From Atkinsonella hypoxylon (taxonomy: Eukaryota > Ascomycota > Sordariomycetes > Hypocreales > Clavicipitaceae), in the NCBI GenBank assembly GCA_000729835.1, contig JFHB01000119.1, forward strand, positions 1-64,000: a stretch of 64,000 bases of DNA, given 5' to 3'. The notes below the pieces were generated by a model. The model was not told the DNA's origin. It saw only the letters and a program-made list of their open reading frames with translations, and searched no databases. The translations under genes and the position numbers were made by a program. Positions 56,501 to 64,000 of the stretch are shown here, piece after piece. Within the stretch, counting starts at the first letter, position 1. Every line of letters begins with the position of its first letter.

Positions 56501-59500
56501 CTGGTGAAAGAAGCTCAAATATTTCGCTGTCCTTAATGGCTCGGATAAGCAGGTCCGGCTGATGGTCTGAATAGTTGCTAAGACCGAAATGGATTATATG
56601 GCCTGCATACTTTTTCGTTGAGGAAAACTGCATCCCCGGGAGGCGGCTTGGCATGACTTCAATGACTGATGTACCGAACAATCTGCCATACATTACGTGA
56701 CGCTCGTACTCTGCCGGAAGTCTGTTTAGAGGAATGCCATCAACGAGGAGCTCACCGGAATAAAGGTTGAACTGTACTTGGGCACAACCATCATTATCTT
56801 CTGAGGCAGTGTCTGTCACCAGCCAGTTACAGTGATCTGCTGAGAATTGCTGCCAGCCACCTTGGTTGTCATATGCTTGCCAGGCCATTGCGACTGCTTT
56901 ATCAAGAGCAGTACTTGACTGCTCCAAAATTAGCTGTGTGAGGATGGGGCAAGCTGTTTGGCAAAGTCTTCTCCAACGGCTGTACCGCCAGGATGTGAGG
57001 GCTTCGCTTCCTCTTTTGATCAGGATGTCACTTTGTTGAATTATGATGCAACACTGTAGAAAGATGGATGCAGTTTCCGTAGAATTAAAGACCTCCCGCA
57101 GGACCTGATGTTCCACATCAAAGGTCGAAGCGCAAACGAGGGCAACAGTGGCAGCCTTGGCTCGAAATTTATCTCTTGTAACGTTGTCTGTTGAATTTTG
57201 TACCTCGTTTTTCAACTTCAATGTCCAGTCAAAGGTAGTGACCCGGGTGAGTTGCAGAAATTCCTGGCATCTTTTTTTCACATGTTCCTGGGAAGATATG
57301 GACAGCAGATGTGTGGCCATAGAAGTAAAAATGGCGAGCGCGGAGGCAGCTTGCCAGTTCTGCCTCAAACTTTCCAATAATCGATACAGACCATCAATAA
57401 GTTTCTCGGCGAATCTGGCATGGTCTAGAATCGAGTGATTGTCCCTTAAATGTCTTCCTTCTTGGCGCGGCCCGACTTGTCCTATGCATTGCAGAAGAAA
57501 AACCTCCGTCTCAACCTTCTTGAAGTCTACAGTTGGTGCATTCAACTGGACTAAAATGTTCTGCCACTGAATTAAGTGTCCCAGAGGAATTGTGCATAGT
57601 GCTTTGTACTCCTCGAGTGACATGTTGTCTGGGCATTCGTGCAAATTTGCCAGTACAGTATTTTGCGAGGGCCCAGATGGACTCTCAGCAGGCCGGAAGA
57701 GAAATTGTTGTAGTCCGTGGTCACCCGGTATCTGGTAAGTGCATAACCTTGGCAGTTCATGTGTTTGGGAAAAGATGCTCACAAAACAGTCATAATTATT
57801 ATCAAAGTACTGATATTGCAGACCATTGTTTAAGCAAACATCTTCCACGCGAGACGTAGAGATTGGTCGTGTTTTTCGATGTGTGGCCTCGTGAGGTTTG
57901 GCGTCTGATAGTAATTCCACGCGTTGTTCAGCGGAGAAAGATGTCATGAAACCGGAAAGTCCTGAGTATTTGCGAAGGGTATACCTGAACTCGGGCTGCT
58001 TTTTTGTAGCATATTTTGTCCTCAGAACATTTAACATGACAAAGGCAGTGGCATCTCGCCAGTGGCCGAATGACGCAGGAACAAGTAATTCGAAGATAGT
58101 TGATTTGGCCTGCAAAGCATCGGAGGGTAATGGCCATTCGTGAATATCAATTGATAGATCTTCAGCCTGTTTCTTTAAACCACACTTCTGGCAATTATTC
58201 TTATGTTGTGTAGTGCTTGTCCCCCAGTGCTTGTCAACCACGGTTATATATTCGCAAGACAGCTGCTCTTGCGATGTCATCAGGCTGCGGTAGTACCGTT
58301 TCTGGCGATCGAACTCTTCGCGCTTTTTCTGTCTGAGAATGCGAGCTTGTGCTTCAATGGCTTCCAGAAGCTTCTGGTGTTTGGGTGACTGCTCAAAATA
58401 TCGAACTGCAAAGCTGGACCCAGTCCCAAACTTGGCGAATATAGATTGCGCAGACTGACGGCGACGAAGCAGGATATGGTTTTCCACTATCTTAAGTCTT
58501 TCCATCTGACTTTTAAAAGGTAGGATCAGATTCTGCAAGAGCTCGCACGAAAGCTCAGGATCATAATCTCTGAGTAATGGGCAGCCTTCGGAAGCGGAAA
58601 CATCGCAAGCCACCCAAAGCTCCAGGATTGTTAAGATCATCACAGATATCAGTTCCGGATTTCCGTCATTTCCGTCGTATATCTTCATCGCTCTAGAGTG
58701 GTAATCTTGAAGGAGAAATCTCAGTCTCTCGCTCGCATTATTTTCCTGTCTATGAGTTTCAAGCCATTTCGTTAAAGACTTGGCTACCCATATCTCAAGC
58801 GCCATAAGATTTCCTCTTTCTTGTTCCTCAACAGAAGCGAATGGAAGCGACGGAAGTTGCTCCTCGCGGAATCTCTCCAAGGGATTAGATGGTGCGAATA
58901 TGTTTTGACTACTGATTCTCTGTCTTTTCGATATCTCGCCAATGAACTTATCCAGTAAAGGAATCTTCACTTCCGAATCAACCGCGAAATCTAACCTCTT
59001 CAACGCAGACAGAGAAAGGGACGACGCATTTTGTTCTTGAATGTCAGACCACCGCTTTTCCAAGATGCGATTCGTGCTGATCATGGAGTCATGAACGAAA
59101 CGCCGCAACTCATCCGATGCGTCATATAGCTTCAGCAGTCGTCTGTTCAGCTTGGAGCTCACGGCTGAGAGGTAGTCGCTTTCAATGTTATGGCATTGTC
59201 GAGCGGTATCGGCCATAAGGAAAACCATAAATTCCTTATATAAATCTCCTTGATTCTCAGAGCCGGACGACGGGTCTAGAGACAATTGACGAAGGATAAT
59301 CTGTAGAGTTACACGTATAAAAAGCCAGAGCGGTGATCTACGCCATGGCAGGAGCGAATTTTGGTACAGGACCTCTTCGCGAGTGTTCTTTTGAATTGTC
59401 GCAGAATTTGAAGGCCCACCGCCGTGCGCAGCTAAAAATGCCATCAGAAACTCCGTGACCATCATGGGATGCGTTGTATCTCGGCCTTCTTCATGCATCT

Positions 59501-60123
59501 GCTGCGCCTTTTTTACCTCTGGTTGCGTGCCCGGCACTTTCTGCCAGCTCATTCGTGACACCATGGACGCTATGGTCTTTTGAAAATCCGGGAGTTCAAA
59601 CAAAGATATCGAAATAGACACGCCGGACCCCGGGAATGTCCGACGAAGCCTTCCCCTGGTGGTCATGACATCTTCGTTGCGAGGTGAAAGCTCGAAAACA
59701 TCGAAGACAATTTCCTGACCCAGCCTAGAGATCATGAGGCCTGCGTTCTGGGCGCTTATATAGACAAGGATTGTGCCTCCTGAGCGCTATCAGTATCGAT
59801 TCAATGCAGCAGCAAAGTCGAGTGAACTTCAAGTTCTTACCTTTGGTACACAGTCTAGAAAAGGCAGACTTCAATTTTGCCTCGTTGACGACAAGGGAGA
59901 GGCCATTTTCTTCTAGAATGTCGCTGGCACTTTGGATCGCCACCCTAGCCGACTCTACGGCAGAGCTATTTCTTTCGGCTACATAACTCTTAAAAGACCA
60001 TAAGCAGTTAATGACCGTAGCCAGAAGAGCCTTGCCATACGCTGGGTTTGCATCATCCTGCTGAGGAAGCTGTGGAGGCAGAAAAATATGGCACAGCTTA
60101 TATAAAATCTCTTCCCTGGACAT
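50599..60123 (-). CDS. Giant DUF3638/DUF3645-type protein with SecA/SF2-like ATPase motifs
   Basis: Three minus-strand exons, 60123-59841, 59779-51944 and 51884-50599, give 3134 residues. Introns are 61 nt (GTAAGA, ACTGATA, TCAG) and 59 nt (GTAGGA, CTCACTAAC, GCAG). The N-terminus YKLCHIFLPPQLPQQDD matches large fungal proteins I recall under DUF3638/DUF3645; databases sometimes label these ubiquitinyl hydrolase, which I cannot confirm. Around residue 2087 is a P-loop, LNMGEGKSSVIVPIVAAS. Then come LLVQPEHVLSFKL (about 2174), an acidic DESDE box (about 2217), SGTNDSRIVLP, LDEAHTRGTDLKLP (about 2670) and KDRLVQACMRMRQLGKGQS. This order resembles SF2/SecA motors. The C-terminal ~430 residues are charged, with a Glu-rich coiled-coil-like stretch. 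No signal peptide or membrane span. Cellular role unknown. Confidence 0.9.
55353..55406 (-). repeat. In-frame 27-bp tandem duplication inside giant gene
   Basis: Units 55353-55379 and 55380-55406 differ at one base. They add nine codons in frame, giving two copies of a GIRRVxDVF-type peptide in the protein (about residue 1565). Confidence 0.92.
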
Positions 60124-60247
60124 TGTCTTTCTGATAGGGAGTTATTTCGATCAATCGTTTTGGTTGTGTGAGAAAATTCTGGTAATTTCGTGATGATAAT
60201 GCAAGTTGAACGCTGTGATCTCTGTAGTCGTTAGTTTTTACGCTGCA

Positions 60248-60307
60248 GATTCCGTTTGTATGTCGCGGATTCCGTTTGCATGTCGCGAATTCCGTTTGTA
60301 TATTGAA
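60248..60307. repeat. Three 20-bp direct repeats (iteron-like)
   Basis: Units 60248-60267 and 60268-60287 differ at one base. Unit 60288-60307 keeps the first half, ATTCCGTTTGTAT, and diverges at its end. They lie 125-185 bp upstream of the giant gene's start codon. A related pair of 20-bp units occurs at 60606-60645. Confidence 0.88.
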
Positions 60308-60605
60308 AGTCGGTAGGATGCATCACCATTGGCGATGGGTCCGAATACGTATTGTTCTATATATCTTGGGCCAGAATACACTAACCTGTTCCTTTCCTCG
60401 CCACCGGGGGAGTGGGCGATGAATGAGAGGAAGCATCAGGAGCCAGAGTCCGCGCTTCCTCTGCTTGACGCCTCATCGTGAAGATGCAGCAGCGCGCGAG
60501 CAAACACGCAGGCTTATGCAACTATTGACCGGTTTGCGCCGGCACTGCGTCTGCAGCCTCACCGTCACCGGTTTGCTGTCTCGGTCAAGAGACAAACTTA
60601 CGACA

Positions 60606-60645
60606 AATTCCGTTTGCATATTGCTAATTTCGTAGGTATGCTACA
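60606..60645. repeat. Second copy pair of the 20-bp repeat
   Basis: AATTCCGTTTGCATATTGCT at 60606-60625 is followed by a weaker unit (AATTTCGTAGGTATG...) with the same 20-bp spacing. It is related to the cluster at 60248-60307. Confidence 0.7.
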
Positions 60646-60696
60646 AACTGTGTTAGAAATTTCTTACTACCTATTCAATGCACGGAATATTTTGGC

Positions 60697-61020
60697 TTAC
60701 ATCTCCTTGATGTCGAAATGGCCACAAACAGGTATCCTGTTTTGTTGACATTGACTTATAGAGGCGACTGCTCTGTAATGCTGTGACTGGGGCATCATGG
60801 GGATTCCTACGTTATGCGGTGTACCAAGGTTAATCAGATACTTCGGGCCTCTAATGATCTTCGTGTGGTATAAAACATATTGCATTAGAAACTTTAATTG
60901 GCGAAACATCCCTGAGGATACACGATTGAAACTTTCAGCACCAAGGAGATAGTGAACTGCGATTGAATTCAACCCCTTATTTTTCTTAAGTGAGTCTATG
61001 TTGAGGTTAGGCGCTAAGTT
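60697..61020 (-). other. Orphan open frame, possible 3' exon or gene fragment
   Basis: The minus-strand frame is open from just after a TAG at about 61025-61027 to a stop at 60697, about 108 codons. The first internal ATG is at about 60909. The peptide has balanced, globular-like composition (for example HYLLGAESFNRVSSGMFRQL and INLGTPHNVGIPMMPQSQHY) unlike the low-complexity shadows elsewhere. The upstream TAG could serve as a splice acceptor (GAGATTAG). I could not find a matching upstream exon and do not recognise a family. Confidence 0.35.
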
Positions 61021-62473
61021 CAGACGCTAATCTCTCTCAGCGCCACGACGAGCGGCTGGTCGATGAATGGACGAAGTGTTATTCTTTTCTGTCGAATCAA
61101 AAGGTTCAAGATAAGGTACTTATTAACAAGGTGATGGTGTTATCTGAAATGTTGCTGGAAATGCTGCAGAGCTGTTCGCCCACAAAAGAATACTCAAATG
61201 GAAGGCAAATAGTACTATATCATAGAATGCACAGCAAGCGAGTTATAGACGAAGTGATATCTCAGTGAATCAGCCTGTTAGCTACAGCAAGACTAAGCAA
61301 AGAGACGAGCAAGATGAAGAAAGAGAGCCTTTCCACAGCACTGCATGTGAAGAGGGAAGTGAAGTGGGGGGGCAGGCCGTACACGTGACCCGACAGGCAG
61401 AGCAGCGATGATTTAGGATAGCAAGTACCTAGGTAGTTGAAACCGTACGGAATACACAGTCAATGTTTTGTTTACTTGAATTATTTATTAGTGGAATTAC
61501 GCTGTGATAGAAGCACCAGCAATCAGCTCGTGCATAATAAGTCGCTATTACCATCACTCACCACGGCAGCCACGCCATTGGAAGCCTACCTTAGGCCTGA
61601 TGGTTGGTTATGCAGGTAACCGACCGTTAGTTACGCATATGCCAAGAAAGAGTAACTCCCGAATGTCTAAGACCGGCATGTCCAGAATCGACGTCATTCT
61701 GCAAGTCGCCATTTTTGGGCACTCCCATCCCTTTGTTTGTACGAAGACAATCGCTTTGATGGCGCGATACGGCAGCTGCATCACGAATTGGCCACCATGG
61801 CGCGCCAACACGGTTTCTGGTGACATTCATACGCTCGTAAGAACATAGTCCTGACCTCTCCATGACAAATTTAAGCTGTCTCACCATTGAGAAAGAGCTG
61901 TTCACTGTTACCAGAATCCAGGTTGGCGCGCGATGGATGGTAGTGGACCAATCAGGACCAGAAGTGCATAAAATTACATCTGTAGAAACCTCCAGTCACA
62001 TCTATTGAAGGAGGTGTGGGTCTCTTAACCTGCTTTTTAGCGTGGGACCTGGTTCTCAATGCAACCGACCTAGTTCACCGACCTCACTGCCCGATGCCGA
62101 AGCCGACAATGTTCGCAGGGGTGTGAGCTTTCAAAGGCCTTGCTTGCTTCTGACCTACTGTCGGCTCCCCACGACCACTAACAAGAACATTAAGATCAAT
62201 TAGACCTTCGCGTCTTAGAGCTCGGCCAACTTTTGCCCTCGCCTTATCTCTTTCCCTCAGTCTGCCATCTCGCAATTGCATACTCAATTGCCTGACCCCG
62301 TCCTTTCTACCACCTGAGACCCGTACCCATGCAGATTATTGTCCGCAGCCCCAAGGCAACCTTGGCACCACGATCCCACCGCAACGGGTTTACGCTCATG
62401 CGACGTTGCGGATAGCTTGGAAAGCCCGCTTGCTCACAAGGAGGGGAGACCCCCGGCAAACGGTGGGTAGATC

Positions 62474-64000
62474 ATGTCTTCTTCGATTCTCAGCTTCTCC
62501 CCATGGAGAAATAGGTCTTCCAGCTTTTCCTCGCAACCCAACATGCAGCAGCCTGGTCGAGACGAAGCCTCTGACGCTACCAATCCCCAGGATGATTTTG
62601 CCCAACGTCCATCCTCTGTAGGGTCTCTGAAGGCCTATCGAGAACCGATTCGATCGTATATACATGCCTCGCTCCGGATTGAATTAGGTATTTAGTATTC
62701 AACATGGAGACATTTAGTTATTATGTGTCCATCCTAATATTGATCATAGCACCCGTCGATAGCGAGCAGAATGCCCGTTCCGTTCGTGAAGACACAGCTG
62801 AACTTGCAAGCTACCTGCTTTCCGACGGTACAACATCTCACCGCCCATCGTTCCTGCAGCGAAATCGAGGCTCTATCCAAGACCTGTTCAGTTCAGCACA
62901 AGATGGGACCGAGCGCCCGGACGATTGCAATGCCTCGCAAACTATCATCGAAGTATCAGAACCTGAATCTACAGCAGAGGTGGACGTGGATGTGGATATG
63001 GACGTGGAAGACATTGGTCCTTCAGTTCTTTCTAATCTTCTGAGAAAGTCGCCAACACAGTCTGTGAGCCCTAATGCTCTCCTATCTTCTCAAGGACATC
63101 CTGTTAAACCGAAACGAAGACAGAAGAGCTCGGATCATGAGACAGTACAGCCACAAATAAGCGAAGCAGCTGCGACCACTACAGAACAGACACCACTCTT
63201 GAGCCATACCACGGATGAAGACGATATCGTCAGCGATGTTGAAGGCCAGAAAACTACCCGTCCGAAACATTGGTGTAGCGGAATCATACAGCGTAGCCAG
63301 AAGATTGAGGACCACGTCTTCCACGCAGTAGAAGTGGTAGTGACTCCGCGCTGCTGGAATCGGAAAGCTCTATGGAATCACATTGTCCTGGAACCCGTCT
63401 CATGTCTACCGGCCGTTACAGTTGGACTATTACTTAATATATTGGATGCATTATCTTACGGTAGGTTTTATCGGTCATTAGTTTCATCAATCATGTAACT
63501 TATTTCATAGGAATGATTCTCTTTCCTCTTGGCCAGCAAATATTCTCCAATCTTGGCTCCGCCGGAATCTCCATCTATTATGTGAGCACGATTGTGGCGC
63601 AGATCACATTCTCTTCTGGTAGCATATTCCGTGGGGCAGTCGGCTCAGAGTTGGTATGTCGTCCATATTCGGGCAAAATCATGCGCCTACGGCTAATGTG
63701 GTTTATTTTCCAGATCGAGGTCGTTCCTTTTTTCCATAACATGGCTCAAAAAATAACGGACAACATTGGCGAAGATAACCCAGATGCTGTCATTGCGACT
63801 ACCATTGTGGCTTATGCACTAAGCTCTGTCATGACGGGGTTGGTGTTCTACTTGATGGGAAAATTCAAGTTTGGCTACATGGTTGGTTTCATTCCTAGAC
63901 ATATCTTGATCGGTTGCATCGGAGGCGTTGGTTGGTTCCTTGTTGCTACAGGCTTCGAAGTCTCAGCTCGTCTCGACGGCAGCTTGGATTACAGCTTGGA
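62474..64000 (+). CDS. SulP-family vacuolar transporter, VSB1/YGR125W-like (5' part)
   Basis: Runs off the window end. Exons 62474-62687, 62750-63460, 63511-63653 and 63714-64000+ join in frame (introns GTATTT...CCTAAT...ATAG, GTAGGT...ATAG, GTATGT...CTAAT...CCAG). This gives 451 residues so far. The first ~250 residues are a polar, Ser/Asp-rich cytosolic tail, with TPLLSHTTDEDD resembling an acidic di-leucine-type sorting signal. Membrane segments begin at LEPVSCLPAVTVGLLLNILDALSYG and continue through GMILFPLGQQIFSNLG, VSTIVAQITFSS, VVPFFHNMAQKI and the GYMVGFIPRHILIGCIGGVGWFL helix typical of SulP proteins. The long tail plus PFFHNMA block point to the yeast YGR125W/Vsb1 group (vacuolar basic amino acid storage) rather than plasma-membrane sulfate permeases. 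The C-terminal STAS-like region is outside the window. Confidence 0.86.

Larger units (their letters stand above)
60124..62473. other. Divergent intergenic region, giant gene / SulP transporter
   Basis: 2.35 kb. It holds the 20-bp repeats at 60248-60307 and 60606-60645, an orphan open frame on the minus strand at 60697-61026, a 72-codon ATG-initiated minus-strand frame at 61608-61826, and an ACCTAGGT word at about 61428. The last 400 bp before 62474 are CT-rich promoter-like sequence. No confident gene. Confidence 0.45.

Noticed and set aside
61627..61905. Possible duplicate of the 60.7-kb orphan frame (shared RQLKF-M peptide)
   Set aside because: The match does not extend beyond a few residues, and the nucleotide sequences do not align further.
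1..64000. CRISPR array, bacterial operons, viral or toxin genes
   Set aside because: The window is intron-rich fungal nuclear DNA. No spaced direct-repeat array with unique spacers and no viral or toxin-like protein was seen.

Overview
This is a stretch of nuclear genome from a filamentous ascomycete (Pezizomycotina). It is most likely a sordariomycete, possibly of the Hypocreales. Three things point there. Genes are split by short introns (about 50-150 nt; up to about 390 nt in ribosomal protein genes) with GTRNGT donors, CTRAC branch sites and YAG acceptors. The encoded proteins match single-copy ascomycete housekeeping families. Intergenic DNA carries CT-rich tracts and palindromic ACCTAGGT clusters. 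The species cannot be named from sequence alone. No tRNA, rRNA, CRISPR array, secondary-metabolite cluster or intact transposon was recognised.

Layout. 0.6-11 kb: the splicing helicase PRP5 (+), a small predicted N-myristoylated protein (-), a long AT-rich gene-free stretch, then a ZafA/Zap1-type zinc-responsive regulator (+). 12-20 kb: RPL35 (-) and the Golgi SNARE GOS1 (+) are divergent; ATP10 (-) and the branched-chain 2-oxoacid dehydrogenase E2 (+) are divergent, and both products are mitochondrial; then gluconokinase (-). 20-24.2 kb is a gene desert with an inverted repeat and heptamer repeats. 24-36 kb: dipeptidyl peptidase III (+), RPL6 (-) divergent with mitochondrial HSP78 (+), and the GTPase ARF1 (-) divergent with the p24 cargo receptor EMP24 (+). 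37-50 kb: a DUF3405 membrane protein (-), a luciferase-domain protein (+), a Tat-SF1/CUS2 splicing factor (-), the proteasome ubiquitin receptor RPN13 (-), the GINS subunit PSF1 (+) and a TMEM53/DUF829 hydrolase (+). 50.6-60.1 kb: one giant gene (-) for a 3134-residue DUF3638/DUF3645-type protein. 62.5 kb to the end: the 5' part of a SulP-family vacuolar transporter (VSB1-like, +).

Most genes are unrelated housekeeping functions, as is normal for such genomes, with a few thematic links. PRP5 and CUS2 act at the same U2 snRNP step. ARF1 and EMP24 both serve ER-Golgi vesicle traffic and share an upstream region. RPL6/HSP78 and ATP10/E2 share short bidirectional promoter regions. Exon structures were built by hand from splice signals and reading-frame continuity, and all join in frame.

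The least explained items are these: the giant protein, whose motif order resembles SecA/SF2 motor ATPases; five 20-bp-period repeats just upstream of it; a conserved-looking orphan reading frame at 60.7-61.0 kb; an N-terminal mitochondrial-type extension on DPP III; two frame-neutral, stop-free introns; a degenerate 26-bp minisatellite frame at 45.7 kb; and the 20.4 kb hairpin.
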